A stretch of DNA of 64,000 nucleotides from Pistricoccus aurantiacus (GCF_042682565.1 NZ_JBHUIC010000004.1); one strand, 5' to 3'. Shown: positions 32,771-42,004, counted from the first letter of the stretch. The notes: generated by a model not told the origin, from the sequence alone. Program-made: numbers and translations.

Positions 32771-33832
32771 TCAGCGCTCGCCTACCCAGCCAAGGAGAAA
32801 GCGCTGACGCCGCTCTTGATCCGTCAAGGGTAGCGCCAGCAGGTGCAACAGTTTAGTGAAGGCGGCCTCCGGGGTCATGTCGTCACCGGCAATCACGCCG
32901 GCCTCCGCCAGACCATGGCCGGCGGCGTAGGCGCCAGAAACGATGCCACCCTGAAAGCATTGAGTGATGGCGACGATCACCTTGCCTTCGCCGCAAGCCT
33001 GAGCCAGTACGCCCAGCAGTGCCTGGTCCTGGGCGATATTGCCCCCGCCCCAGAGTTCGAGCACCGCTCCTTGCAGACGATCATCGAGCAGCCAGGCCGC
33101 CAACTGCCAGGCCGCGATGCCAGGCCATAGCACCAGCCGCGCCACCGGCGTTTCGTTCAGGGCGCGATAGTCCGCCAGTTCGAAACGCGGCGCGCAGCGC
33201 TGCTGTTCGTGAAGGCCGCGACCGGAAAACAGTATCGCCTGATTATCGACGATTTCGCCCAGCGGCGGATAGTTGGGGCTGATGAATGCATCCGCCTGGT
33301 GGCTGTGCCACTTGCGGGCACGCACCCCCCGGAAAAGCTTTCCGGCGAAAAAGAGCGCGACTTCTTTCAGGCACTCCTGTTGGGCAAAGCGAAGCGCTCC
33401 TTCCACATTGACAAGCGCATCGCTATTCGGCGTTTCCAGGGGCAGCATGGCCCCGGTAAGAACCACCGGCTTGCCTATTCCCTGCAGTTGATAGGCCAGG
33501 CTGGCAGCGGTCCAACTCAGCGTATCCGTGCCATGCAGAATCACGAAACCCGCGTAATCGTCGTAAGCCTGAGCGATATGAGCGGCGAGTTCCTGCCAAT
33601 GGCCGGGGTTGGCGGCACTGGAATCGATAAGCGGGTCAATCTCGAGCCAGTCGAAATCGGGCAGGGTAGCCCGTCGCGCCGGGGGCCGCTCTCGTAGTGC
33701 CCTTCGCAGACGGGGTTCGAAATCACCGGCAGGTGTCAGGCCGTCAGGCCCGGGGCGCATGCACAGCGTGCCGCCGGTGTGAATGACCAGCAAAGATGGC
33801 GGTTCGACGCGTACTTCCGGTTTTTCTGTCAT
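32771..33832 (-). CDS. ansA: Type I L-asparaginase
   Basis: A 353-residue asparaginase/glutaminase-fold amidohydrolase. The first catalytic motif LLVIHTGGTLCMRPG (nucleophilic Thr about 21) and the second FVILHGTDTLSWTAASLAYQ (about 96-115, Thr-Asp pair) are intact, followed by VVLTGAMLPLETPNSDA. It hydrolyses asparagine to aspartate and ammonia. No signal peptide is seen, as expected for the cytoplasmic type I enzyme. Its start codon overlaps the folD stop by four bases (ATGA type), so the two are translationally coupled. Confidence 0.92.
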   Translation of the reverse strand: MTEKPEVRVEPPSLLVIHTGGTLCMRPGPDGLTPAGDFEPRLRRALRERPPARRATLPDFDWLEIDPLIDSSAANPGHWQELAAHIAQAYDDYAGFVILHGTDTLSWTAASLAYQLQGIGKPVVLTGAMLPLETPNSDALVNVEGALRFAQQECLKEVALFFAGKLFRGVRARKWHSHQADAFISPNYPPLGEIVDNQAILFSGRGLHEQQRCAPRFELADYRALNETPVARLVLWPGIAAWQLAAWLLDDRLQGAVLELWGGGNIAQDQALLGVLAQACGEGKVIVAITQCFQGGIVSGAYAAGHGLAEAGVIAGDDMTPEAAFTKLLHLLALPLTDQERRQRFLLGWVGER

Positions 33833-34719
33833 TGTGAATAAGTCGTTTCGGCGGTGTTTGGCGACTTGGCGTCGTGAAGTTCCGCGGCGAACAGGGTGTT
33901 TTCCAGTAAGGTGGCCACGGTCATCGGTCCTACGCCGCCGGGAACCGGGGTGATATAAGAGGCGCGCTCCGCGGCGGGTTCGAATTCGATATCACCGGTC
34001 AAATGACCGTCGTCTTGTCGCGTGATGCCGACGTCGATCACGATAGCGCCCGGTTTGACCCATTCTCCCTTGACCAGTCCGGGCTTGCCCACCGCTGCCA
34101 CCAGTAGATCCGCGCGTCTTACGTGTCCCTCCAGGTTCTGCGTGAAGCGATGGCATACGGTGGTGGTGCATCCCGCCAGCATCAACTCCAGACTCATGGG
34201 GCGGCCGACGATATTCGAGGCGCCGACCACCGTGGCGTCCAGACCGCGAACATTGAGGTTGCTGTATTGCAATAGCGTCATGATGCCTTTCGGTGTACAG
34301 GGGCGCAGCATGGGGAGCCGTTGGGCCAGGCGCCCCAGGTTGTAAGGATGGAAACCGTCGATGTCCTTGTGAGGCAGAATGCGCTCGAGAATGGGCCGTG
34401 CGTCCAGATGATCCGGCAAGGGAAGCTGCACCAGAATGCCGTCCACTCTGGCATCCGCGTTGAGCTCGTCCACCAGCCGTTCGAGTTCCTGCTGCTGAGT
34501 GCCGGCGGATAATCGATGCATGAAGGAGAGAATACCCGCCTCGTCGCAGGCGCGATGCTTGTGTCGCACGTAGACCTCAGAGGCAGGATCGTCTCCCACC
34601 AGCACCACGGCCAGTCCGGGCGGTCGCAATCCCGCTTCTCGGCGGGCGGATACTTGTCGCGCAACCTGCTGTCGAATATCAGCGGCAATGGTCTTGCCAT
34701 CGATCAATTTTGCGGTCAT
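33829..34719 (-). CDS. folD: Bifunctional methylenetetrahydrofolate dehydrogenase/cyclohydrolase
   Basis: A 296-residue FolD: KLIDGKTIAADIRQQV at the N-terminus, the catalytic YVRHKHRACDEAGI (about 50-63, essential Lys), DGILVQLPLPDHLD (about 92-105), PCTPKGIMTLL, the nucleotide-binding VVGASNIVGRPM (about 164-175) and the C-terminal TPVPGGVGPMTVATLLENT. It interconverts methylene- and formyl-tetrahydrofolate. It is followed by ansA with a 4-base overlap and lies upstream, in the opposite direction, from the tRNA cluster, as in Pseudomonas. Confidence 0.97.
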   Translation of the reverse strand: MTAKLIDGKTIAADIRQQVARQVSARREAGLRPPGLAVVLVGDDPASEVYVRHKHRACDEAGILSFMHRLSAGTQQQELERLVDELNADARVDGILVQLPLPDHLDARPILERILPHKDIDGFHPYNLGRLAQRLPMLRPCTPKGIMTLLQYSNLNVRGLDATVVGASNIVGRPMSLELMLAGCTTTVCHRFTQNLEGHVRRADLLVAAVGKPGLVKGEWVKPGAIVIDVGITRQDDGHLTGDIEFEPAAERASYITPVPGGVGPMTVATLLENTLFAAELHDAKSPNTAETTYSQ

Positions 34720-34871
34720 CGGCGGTATCCTATTGAATTAATGGCAGGCGACAGACGCGAAGGCTGACAAGATGCACGAATCCAAGCCTCAGGTCTCATG
34801 AAGTCGCCGGCGATTTTCGCATGAGCGGCAGTCGAGTCAAAGCGTCAAGATGCCTTGGTACGCATTGGGAC

Positions 34872-34899
34872 TTGACCTTGGCGTAGGTATACGTAGAAT
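34872..34899 (+). promoter_or_regulatory. Sigma-70 promoter of the tRNA cluster
   Basis: TTGACC (34872-34877), a 16-base spacer and TAGAAT (34894-34899), followed by a GC-rich discriminator (ACGCGGCGC) of the kind associated with stringent control of stable RNA genes. It lies about 78 bases before the first tRNA. Confidence 0.6.
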
Positions 34900-34977
34900 A
34901 CGCGGCGCACTGGCATAAGCCTTGGGTCGAAGAAATCGGACTCTCGGATCGCACGCAAGCGTTACGCGAATTGTCGG

Positions 34978-35054
34978 CGGGGTGTAGCGCAGTCTGGTAG
35001 CGCGCCTGCTTTGGGAGCAGGATGTCGGGGGTTCGAATCCCTCCACCCCGACCA
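34978..35054 (+). tRNA. tRNA-Pro (TGG anticodon)
   Basis: A 77-base cloverleaf with acceptor stem CGGGGTG/CACCCCG, an encoded 3' CCA, a GTTCGAATC T-arm, and anticodon stem CCTGC/GCAGG with loop TTTGGGA, anticodon TGG. First of four tRNA genes on this strand. Confidence 0.96.
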
Positions 35055-35175
35055 TATGTCGGCTTGAATCCCGAGTTCGATGCGGGCAGCCGATAATAAG
35101 GCTCGGAAGACCAAGCCTGGTATCAAGGATTGGAAAGAGCGTTGAGGCGATAGAAGTGTCAAGGGCATGCGCTAT

Positions 35176-35252
35176 GCGCCTATAGCTCAACCGGATAGAG
35201 CAACGGCCTTCTAAGCCGTAGGTTGCAGGTTCGAGTCCTGCTGGGCGCGCCA
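35176..35252 (+). tRNA. tRNA-Arg (TCT anticodon)
   Basis: A 77-base cloverleaf with acceptor GCGCCTA paired to TGGGCGC (one G-T), encoded CCA, GTTCGAGTC T-arm and anticodon stem ACGGC/GCCGT with loop CTTCTAA, anticodon TCT. Confidence 0.95.
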
Positions 35253-35300
35253 GATCCTGTAGTCGCCGCCCATCACTTGATTTGCGCCATATATCGAAAT

Positions 35301-35376
35301 GGTGGATGTAGCTCAGTGGTAGAGCCCCGGATTGTGGCTCCGGTGGTCGTGGGTTCGATCCCCATCATCCACCCCA
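35301..35376 (+). tRNA. tRNA-His (GTG anticodon), copy 1
   Basis: A 76-base tRNA including the extra G(-1) opposite C73 that identifies tRNA-His. Acceptor GTGGATG/CATCCAC, encoded CCA, anticodon stem CCGGA/TCCGG with loop TTGTGGC, anticodon GTG. Confidence 0.96.
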
Positions 35377-35470
35377 GTTTCGATGACAGCGTTTTTTAGA
35401 TGGTGTTTTAATTTTGTATCCTGCAAATTCGCTTCTGCCTGTCATCAGCGAATTCGGCAAACGGGTTTAT

Positions 35471-35546
35471 GGTGGATGTAGCTCAGTGGTAGAGCCCCGG
35501 ATTGTGGCTCCGGTGGTCGTGGGTTCGATCCCCATCATCCACCCCA
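35471..35546 (+). tRNA. tRNA-His (GTG anticodon), copy 2
   Basis: Identical in all 76 bases to the copy at 35301-35376, including G(-1) and CCA. The 94-base spacer between copies has no further tRNA. tig follows 249 bases later. Confidence 0.96.
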
Positions 35547-35795
35547 GCAACCCCGTTCGTGTCCTTTCTCGCTATTTGCCGTGTGTCCGCATTTCCCCTC
35601 ACCGTCGTGACCGACTCGGCTTGCTGTTTTCTTGTCGATATTCCGCACTATTGCAACCTTATCCCTTGTAAATCCCCGCTGTGCCCCCACTACCTGGCAG
35701 TATCGCGCTTGCCAGCGCAGGCCAGGATTCTTAGAATTGCTCTCTTGAGCTTTTTACGCATTCAACAGAACGCCCCAGTCGGTAGAGGACTATTC

Positions 35796-37157
35796 ATGCA
35801 AGTTTCCGTCGAAACGACCTCCCAGATCGAGCGCCGTGTCAAGGTTCAGGTGCCGGCCCAAGAGGTTGACCAAGCCGTGGTGGCCCGTCTCAAGGACACT
35901 GCCAAGAACGTTCGCTTGAACGGCTTTCGTCAAGGCAAGGTGCCCATGGCGGTAGTTCGCCAGCGCTTTGGTCGCGACGTGCGCAACGAAGTGGTGGGCG
36001 AAGTAATGCGTGAGCGCTATGTCCAGGCGATCACTCAGGAAAGCTTGAATCCCGCGGGCTACCCGCATATCGAGCCGCTGGTCAATGAGTCCGGCAAGGA
36101 TCTCGAGTTCGTTGCGGTGCTTGAAATCTATCCCGAAATTGAGCTGAAGGGTATCGAGGGTGTGGACGTCGAGCGTCCCCAGGTCGAGATCAGTGACGCG
36201 GACGTGGATCAGATGATCGAAACCCTGCGCAAGCAGCATGCTTCCTGGCAGGAAGTCGATCGCGCTGCGCAGGATGGCGATCGGATTACCATCGATTTCC
36301 AGGGTTTCCTGGGGGATGAGCCCTTTGAAGGCGGCGGCGCGGAAGGACACGATCTGGTATTGGGTTCCAATAGTTTGATTCCTGGCTTCGAGGAACAGTT
36401 GGTGGGTGCCAAGGCGGGTGACGAGCCACGTATTGACGTTACCTTCCCCGAGGATTACCAGGCGGAGCATCTTGCCGGCCAGGAAGCGACCTTCGAGATC
36501 AAGGTGCACAAGGTCAGCGCTCAGGAACTCGCCGAACTGGATGAGGAATTCATCAAACAGTTCGGTGTCGAAGAAGGTGGCATTGAAGCGTTTCGCGCCG
36601 AGGTGACCAAGAACATGCAGCGCGAGGCGGCTCAAGCCGTCGACAATCGTGTCAAGCAGCAGGTGCTCGAAGCCCTCAAGAACGCAAATGACATCGATGT
36701 TCCGCAGGCATTGATCGACCAGGAGTGCGAGGGGCTCAAGCGTCAGGCCGCTCAGCAGTTCGGCATGGGCGAAGATTTTGATGTATCACAGTTGCCTAAC
36801 GAGCTCTTCGCCGAGCAGGCCAAAAGCCGCGTGCAGGTCGGTCTGCTGCTGGCGGAGGTCATAAAGACCCACGAAATCGACGCCGATGACGAAGAAATCA
36901 AGGCGAAAGTCGAGGAATTGGCTCAGCAGTATCAAGAACCCCAGCAGGTGGTCGATCATTATATGGGCAACGACCAGCTCAAGAATCAGGTCAAGTCGGC
37001 GATTCTCGAGGAAAAGGCCGTCGACAAGCTGCTCGAGCAGGCCAATGTCAGCGATGTCGAGATGAGCTATGAAGAGCTGCTCAAGGCCGCCCAGCAGCAA
37101 AACGAGGAAGATAAGGAGGAAGAAGAGGCGGCCCAGGAAGAAACCGATAAATCCTGA
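35796..37157 (+). CDS. tig: Trigger factor (ribosome-associated chaperone and prolyl isomerase)
   Basis: A 453-residue trigger factor. The start at 35796 (MQVSVETTSQIERRVKVQVP) is the family start; the frame happens to be open back into the second tRNA-His. Ribosome-docking motif GFRQGKVPMAVVRQRFG lies at about 43-59, the FKBP-like PPIase domain at about 155-240 (GDRITIDFQGFLGDEPFEGG and FPEDYQAEHLAGQEATFEI), then the helical arm domain ending in a Glu-rich tail. It shelters nascent chains at the ribosome exit. It opens the tig-clpP-clpX-lon quality-control block; a hairpin follows the stop codon. Confidence 0.97.
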   Translation: MQVSVETTSQIERRVKVQVPAQEVDQAVVARLKDTAKNVRLNGFRQGKVPMAVVRQRFGRDVRNEVVGEVMRERYVQAITQESLNPAGYPHIEPLVNESGKDLEFVAVLEIYPEIELKGIEGVDVERPQVEISDADVDQMIETLRKQHASWQEVDRAAQDGDRITIDFQGFLGDEPFEGGGAEGHDLVLGSNSLIPGFEEQLVGAKAGDEPRIDVTFPEDYQAEHLAGQEATFEIKVHKVSAQELAELDEEFIKQFGVEEGGIEAFRAEVTKNMQREAAQAVDNRVKQQVLEALKNANDIDVPQALIDQECEGLKRQAAQQFGMGEDFDVSQLPNELFAEQAKSRVQVGLLLAEVIKTHEIDADDEEIKAKVEELAQQYQEPQQVVDHYMGNDQLKNQVKSAILEEKAVDKLLEQANVSDVEMSYEELLKAAQQQNEEDKEEEEAAQEETDKS

Positions 37158-37175
37158 GGCGAGTCAATTCTTTTC

Positions 37176-37210
37176 AACCCGGCCTGTCTCGATTCGTCGA
37201 AGGTCGGGTT
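37176..37210 (+). terminator. Hairpin between tig and clpP
   Basis: AACCCGGCCT (37176-37185) pairs with AGGTCGGGTT (37201-37210) with one G-T pair. The bases after it (TGCCTTCC) are not a strong T-run, so partial termination or mRNA processing between tig and clpP is more likely than full termination. Confidence 0.5.
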
Positions 37211-37273
37211 TGCCTTCCTCAAGCAGTCCTTCCCAGGACGCTATTCAGTCATCGCATTAAAGGACGTCAACAG

Positions 37274-37894
37274 ATGGGCAACGAGTTCGATATTCAAGCC
37301 GCCGGCGGCCTGGTACCGATGGTGGTGGAGCAGAGCGCACGAGGCGAGCGCGCCTATGATATCTATTCGCGTCTGCTCAAGGAGCGAGTCATCTTTCTGG
37401 TGGGGCCAGTGGAAGACTACATGGCCAACCTGGTGGTCGCTCAGCTCTTGTTTCTGGAATCCGAGAATCCGGACAAGGATATTCATCTTTATATCAATTC
37501 TCCCGGCGGCTCGGTAACCGCAGGCATGTCGATCTATGACACCATGCAGTTTGTCAGGCCGGACATTTCCACCCTGTGCATTGGCCAGGCGGCAAGCATG
37601 GGCGCATTGCTGCTGGCCGGCGGCGCCGCCAACAAGCGTTATTGCCTGCCTAATTCGCGAATGATGATTCATCAGCCCTTGGGGGGCTATCAGGGTCAGG
37701 CCTCGGATATCGAGATTCATACCAGGGAAATCCTGAGTATTCGCCACAAGCTCAACCAGATTCTGGCGCACCATACCGGACAAGACATAGAGACTATTTC
37801 AAAGGATACGGATCGCGATAACTTCATGAACGGGGCTCAGGCAGCCGAATATGGTTTGATCGATGCTGTACTGGATAAACGTCCAACATCCTGA
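37274..37894 (+). CDS. clpP: ATP-dependent Clp protease proteolytic subunit
   Basis: A 206-residue ClpP. Catalytic Ser108 in GQAASMGALLL and His133 in RMMIHQPLGG are in place, with the oxyanion-loop YINSPGGSVTAGM (about 73-85). A short N-terminal propeptide precedes VPMVVEQSARGERAYDIYSR. It forms the tetradecameric peptidase used with ClpX, encoded 88 bases downstream. Confidence 0.98.
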   Translation: MGNEFDIQAAGGLVPMVVEQSARGERAYDIYSRLLKERVIFLVGPVEDYMANLVVAQLLFLESENPDKDIHLYINSPGGSVTAGMSIYDTMQFVRPDISTLCIGQAASMGALLLAGGAANKRYCLPNSRMMIHQPLGGYQGQASDIEIHTREILSIRHKLNQILAHHTGQDIETISKDTDRDNFMNGAQAAEYGLIDAVLDKRPTS

Positions 37895-37982
37895 TAGCGT
37901 GAAAGCAAGTTTCTAGCTACGTCTCTAACTACGATTGATAACTCAGGCGGCTCTGCGCCGCCAACCGTCAAGAGGTACGCGA

Positions 37983-39263
37983 ATGGCCGACGGCAAAAGC
38001 AAAGACGAAAGCGGCAAGCTGCTGTACTGCTCCTTCTGCGGCAAGAACCAGAACGAAGTGCGCAAGCTGATCGCCGGACCCTCCGTCTATATCTGCGATG
38101 AATGCGTCGATCTATGCAACGACATCATTCGTGAAGAAGTGACCGAGGCCGAGGCCGAGGGAGACGAGGATCGCCTGCCGGCGCCTCGGGAGATCCGCCA
38201 CACCCTCGATGATTACGTCATTGGGCAGGATCGCGCCAAGATGGTGCTGTCCGTTGCCGTATACAACCACTACAAGCGGTTGCGTGCGGAGGTGAAAAAC
38301 GATGAAGTCGAGCTCAGCAAGTCGAACATTCTGCTGATCGGTCCCACCGGAAGCGGCAAGACGCTGCTTGCAGAGACTCTCGCGCGTCTGCTCAATGTGC
38401 CTTTCACCATCGCCGATGCGACGACCCTGACCGAAGCGGGCTACGTCGGCGAGGATGTGGAAAACATCATTCAGAAGCTGCTGCAGAAATGCGACTACGA
38501 CGTCGAGAAAGCGCAGAAAGGTATCGTCTATATCGACGAGATCGACAAGATTTCGCGCAAGTCCGACAATCCTTCGATTACTCGTGATGTTTCGGGTGAG
38601 GGAGTTCAGCAGGCGCTTCTCAAGCTGATCGAAGGTACCACCGCTTCGGTACCGCCTCAGGGCGGGCGCAAGCATCCCCAGCAGGAATTTCTGCAGGTGG
38701 ATACCGGCAACATCCTGTTCATCGTGGGCGGCGCCTTTGCCGGCCTGGAAAAGGTCATCCGCGATCGCTCGGAAAAAGGCGGTATCGGTTTTAGCGCCAC
38801 GGTGAAAAGCAAGGATACAAGCAAGGGTATCGGTGACATCCTGACCGGCGTCGAACCGGAAGATCTGGTCAAGTTCGGATTGATTCCCGAGTTCGTCGGC
38901 CGCCTGCCGGTCATCGCCACCCTGACGGAGCTGACCGAGGATGCGCTGGTCCAGATCCTTACCCAGCCGAAGAACTCGCTGATCAAGCAGTACGCCAAAC
39001 TGTTCGAGATGGAAGGCGTCGAGCTCGATTTCCGCGAGGATGCCCTGCGCGCCGTGGCGACCAGGGCGATGACGCGCAAGACCGGCGCCCGCGGCCTGCG
39101 CTCGATTCTCGAGTCCGTGCTGCTGGACACCATGTACGAAATTCCTTCCCTGGAAGGTGTGTCGAAAGTGGTTATCGATGAATCCGTCATTGCCGGCGAA
39201 AGCGAACCGCTGTTGATCTATTCCCATCAGGAAAACAGCAAGGTCGCCAACAAGAGCGGTTGA
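37983..39263 (+). CDS. clpX: ATP-dependent Clp protease ATP-binding subunit ClpX
   Basis: A 426-residue AAA+ unfoldase, starting MADGKSKDESG at 37983 (AGAGG upstream). The zinc-binding domain has Cys16, Cys19, Cys38 and Cys41 (YCSFCGKN and ICDECVDLC). Walker A GPTGSGKTLLAETLA is at about 118-132, Walker B IVYIDEIDKI near 181-190, and the ClpP-docking IGF-type loop (GIGFSATVK) near 268. It unfolds tagged proteins and feeds ClpP. A strong terminator follows. Confidence 0.98.
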   Translation: MADGKSKDESGKLLYCSFCGKNQNEVRKLIAGPSVYICDECVDLCNDIIREEVTEAEAEGDEDRLPAPREIRHTLDDYVIGQDRAKMVLSVAVYNHYKRLRAEVKNDEVELSKSNILLIGPTGSGKTLLAETLARLLNVPFTIADATTLTEAGYVGEDVENIIQKLLQKCDYDVEKAQKGIVYIDEIDKISRKSDNPSITRDVSGEGVQQALLKLIEGTTASVPPQGGRKHPQQEFLQVDTGNILFIVGGAFAGLEKVIRDRSEKGGIGFSATVKSKDTSKGIGDILTGVEPEDLVKFGLIPEFVGRLPVIATLTELTEDALVQILTQPKNSLIKQYAKLFEMEGVELDFREDALRAVATRAMTRKTGARGLRSILESVLLDTMYEIPSLEGVSKVVIDESVIAGESEPLLIYSHQENSKVANKSG

Positions 39264-39280
39264 TGGCACCCGCAGTATAA

Positions 39281-39308
39281 AAAGGGGCCGCGCCTGCGGC
39301 CCTTTTTT
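39281..39308 (+). terminator. Rho-independent terminator after clpX
   Basis: GGGCCGC paired with GCGGCCC across a GCCT loop, flanked by A's and followed by TTTTTT. It lies 18 bases after the clpX stop and separates clpPX transcription from lon. Confidence 0.92.
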
Positions 39309-39356
39309 CATGGCACGATTGGTTCATGAGATGAATAGTCATATCCTGGGTAAGCG

Positions 39357-39385
39357 CTTGGAATGCACCGCCTGTGCCCCCATCA
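39357..39385 (+). promoter_or_regulatory. Sigma-32 (heat-shock) promoter of lon
   Basis: CTTGGAA (39357-39363), a 14-base spacer and CCCCATCA (39378-39385) match the RpoH consensus CTTGAAA-N13-15-CCCCATNT with one -35 mismatch. It lies 35 bases before the lon start codon, and lon is a classic heat-shock gene. Confidence 0.78.
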
Positions 39386-39419
39386 CATGACCAATCCCTG
39401 ATTGTGAGGAATCTCTGCG

Positions 39420-41828
39420 ATGCAGCAGAAAGCTGAACAGACCTTTAGTCTGCCTTTATTGCCGCTGCGCGATGTCGTGGTATATCCACAGATGGTCATT
39501 CCTTTGTTCGTGGGGCGCGAAAAATCGATTCAAGCCCTCGATGCCGCCATGAATACGGACAAGCGCGTGCTGCTGGTGGCCCAGCGTGAGGCAGGCCACG
39601 ATGATCCCGAAGGTATCGATCTGTTTTCCGTAGGTACCGTCGCGGAAATCATGCAACTGCTCAAGCTGCCGGACGGTACCGTCAAGGTCTTGATCGAAGG
39701 CGCCGCGCGAGTCGACGTCGGTTCGATCAAGATGGCCGAAGCGGGCTACAGCCTTGCCGAGGTAGTGCTGCGAAACAGTGAGCCTCTGTCCGAGCGCGAA
39801 CAGGAATCCCTGGTGCGTGTCCTGCTCAATCAGTTCGAGCAGTACGTCAAGCTATCCAAGAAAGTCCCCAACGAGGTGCTCAATTCTCTTTCCGGTATCG
39901 AGGATCCCAGCCGTCTGGTGGATACCATCTGTGCGCACTTGTCCCTCAAGATCGACGATAAGCAGCAGTTGCTGGAAATGGATCGCGTGCGGGATCGCAT
40001 CGAGCATCTGATGGCCCTGATCGAGTCCGAAATCGACCTTCTGCAGGTGGAAAAGCGGATTCGCGTACGGGTCAAGGAACAGATGGAGAAGTCCCAGCGC
40101 GAGTATTATCTCAATGAACAGATGAAAGCCATCCAGAAGGAAATGGGTGAGCTCGACGACGTTCCCAACGAGGCGGAGAAGTACGAGCAGGCGATCAAGG
40201 CCGCCGGCATGCCCAAGGAGGCGCAGGACAAGGCCAACCAGGAGCTGGCCAAGCTCAAGATGATGGCGCCGAGTTCCGCGGAAGCCACCGTCGTGCGCTC
40301 CTATCTGGATTGGCTGGTGGCGGTACCTTGGAAAAAACGTACCCGGGTCAAGCATGATCTGGCGCGTGCCGCTGAGGTGCTGGACGAGGATCACTATGGC
40401 CTGGAAGAAGTCAAGGAGCGTATTCTCGAGTATCTGGCGGTCCAGAAGCGGGTCAAGAAACTCAAGGGGCCGGTACTTTGTCTGGTGGGGCCGCCCGGGG
40501 TCGGCAAGACTTCCCTGGGTCAGTCGATCGCTCGTGCGACCAATCGCAAGTACGTGCGTCTGGCTCTTGGCGGAGTACGAGATGAATCCGAGATTCGCGG
40601 GCACCGACGTACCTATATCGGCTCGCTGCCGGGCAAGATGGTGCAGCGGATGAGCAAGGCGGGGGTAAAGAACCCGCTGTTCCTGCTGGATGAAGTCGAC
40701 AAGATCGGTATGGATCATCGTGGTGATCCGGCATCGGCACTGCTGGAAGTGCTCGACCCGGAGCAGAACGACAAGTTCAGCGATCATTATCTCGAGCTGG
40801 ATTATGATCTGTCCGAAACCATGTTCATCTGTACCGCCAACTCGATGAATATTCCTGGCCCCTTGCTGGATCGTATGGAGATCATTCGTCTGCCGGGCTA
40901 CACGGAAGATGAAAAACTGGCGATCGCCAAGCGGTATCTGGTGCCCAAGCAACTCAAGGCCAATGGCCTCAAGGATGACGAGCTCACGTTCAGCGACGCT
41001 TCGCTGCTGGAATTGATCCGATACTACAGCCGGGAAGCCGGGGTGCGTGAGCTGGAACGTCAGATCGCCAAGGTCTGCCGCAAGGTATTGCGCAAACGCC
41101 TGGAAATTCAGAGCAAGGAAGGCGCGCAGGCGCCTCAGACCCTAGCGGCGGAAGATATTGAAACCCATGCCGGTGTGCGGCGTTACAGCTATGGGCTAGC
41201 GGATCGGGAAAATCAGGTGGGCCGCGTGACCGGGCTTGCCTGGACTTCCGTGGGCGGGGAGCTGCTCAATATCGAGTCCGTGGTCACGCCGGGCAAAGGG
41301 CGTATCAACAAGACCGGCTCCCTTGGCGATGTGATGAAAGAATCCGTCAGCGCCGCTCACACCGTGGTACGCGCGCGGGCGCTATCTCTGGGTATTGATC
41401 CGGAGCGCTTCGAGAAGGAAGATCTGCATATTCACGTGCCGGAAGGGGCGACCCCCAAGGATGGCCCCAGCGCCGGCATCGCCATGGTGACGGCGATGGT
41501 CTCCGCCTATACGGGGCGCCCGGTGCGCTGCGACGTTGCCATGACCGGCGAAGTCAATCTGCGTGGTGAGGTCATGCCTATCGGCGGGCTGAAGGAGAAA
41601 TTGCTGGCAGCCAGGCGGGGTGGTATAAAGACGGTCCTCATTCCCGAAGAGAATCGTCGCGACCTCAAGGAAGTGCCGGATAACATCAAGGATGCGCTGG
41701 AGATCAAGCCAATGGCTTGGATAGACGAAGTGCTCGATGCTATTTTAGTCACGAACACCGATGCGCAAACTGACGAAAAGCGATCCGAAGACACCGCTCC
41801 AGTACAAACAATGGTCAGTACGCATTGA
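39420..41828 (+). CDS. lon: ATP-dependent protease Lon (LonA)
   Basis: An 802-residue LonA. The N-terminal substrate-recognition domain begins FSLPLLPLRDVVVYPQMVIP, followed by a coiled-coil region (about 190-260), the AAA+ domain with Walker A GPPGVGKTS (about 357-365) and Walker B PLFLLDEVDKI, and the protease domain with Ser684 in PKDGPSAGIAM and a downstream catalytic Lys in GGLKEKLLAA. It degrades damaged and regulatory proteins. An RpoH-type promoter lies just upstream and an inverted repeat just downstream. Confidence 0.98.
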   Translation: MQQKAEQTFSLPLLPLRDVVVYPQMVIPLFVGREKSIQALDAAMNTDKRVLLVAQREAGHDDPEGIDLFSVGTVAEIMQLLKLPDGTVKVLIEGAARVDVGSIKMAEAGYSLAEVVLRNSEPLSEREQESLVRVLLNQFEQYVKLSKKVPNEVLNSLSGIEDPSRLVDTICAHLSLKIDDKQQLLEMDRVRDRIEHLMALIESEIDLLQVEKRIRVRVKEQMEKSQREYYLNEQMKAIQKEMGELDDVPNEAEKYEQAIKAAGMPKEAQDKANQELAKLKMMAPSSAEATVVRSYLDWLVAVPWKKRTRVKHDLARAAEVLDEDHYGLEEVKERILEYLAVQKRVKKLKGPVLCLVGPPGVGKTSLGQSIARATNRKYVRLALGGVRDESEIRGHRRTYIGSLPGKMVQRMSKAGVKNPLFLLDEVDKIGMDHRGDPASALLEVLDPEQNDKFSDHYLELDYDLSETMFICTANSMNIPGPLLDRMEIIRLPGYTEDEKLAIAKRYLVPKQLKANGLKDDELTFSDASLLELIRYYSREAGVRELERQIAKVCRKVLRKRLEIQSKEGAQAPQTLAAEDIETHAGVRRYSYGLADRENQVGRVTGLAWTSVGGELLNIESVVTPGKGRINKTGSLGDVMKESVSAAHTVVRARALSLGIDPERFEKEDLHIHVPEGATPKDGPSAGIAMVTAMVSAYTGRPVRCDVAMTGEVNLRGEVMPIGGLKEKLLAARRGGIKTVLIPEENRRDLKEVPDNIKDALEIKPMAWIDEVLDAILVTNTDAQTDEKRSEDTAPVQTMVSTH

Positions 41829-41842
41829 CTACAATAGAGAAT

Positions 41843-41868
41843 CATGCCAAGGGTGAAACCTTGGCATG
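41843..41868 (+). terminator. Perfect 10-bp hairpin after lon
   Basis: CATGCCAAGG and CCTTGGCATG are exact inverse complements around a 6-base loop (GTGAAA), starting 15 bases after the lon stop. There is no T-tract after it, so it may stabilise the mRNA end or terminate with help rather than act as a standard intrinsic terminator. Confidence 0.55.
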
Positions 41869-41892
41869 CCGGGGTTCTGGGCAGGTATTAGC

Positions 41893-41922
41893 TTGACAGT
41901 ACTTTTGCTTGATTGCTATAAA
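41893..41922 (+). promoter_or_regulatory. Sigma-70 promoter of hupB
   Basis: A consensus -35 TTGACA (41893-41898), an 18-base spacer and TATAAA (41917-41922). It lies about 80 bases before the HU gene and should give strong expression, as expected for HU. Confidence 0.75.
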
Positions 41923-42004
41923 AGGCACACTGATACAATCGCATAAGACGTTAATAAGTCGTTGTCGATTTTCAGTCATTTTCGTTATATTTAAGGGGTG
42001 AAGA

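Noticed and set aside
35301..35546. Repeat pair as a possible CRISPR or insertion-sequence signature
   Set aside because: The repeated units are complete tRNA-His genes; there are only two copies and no spacer regularity.
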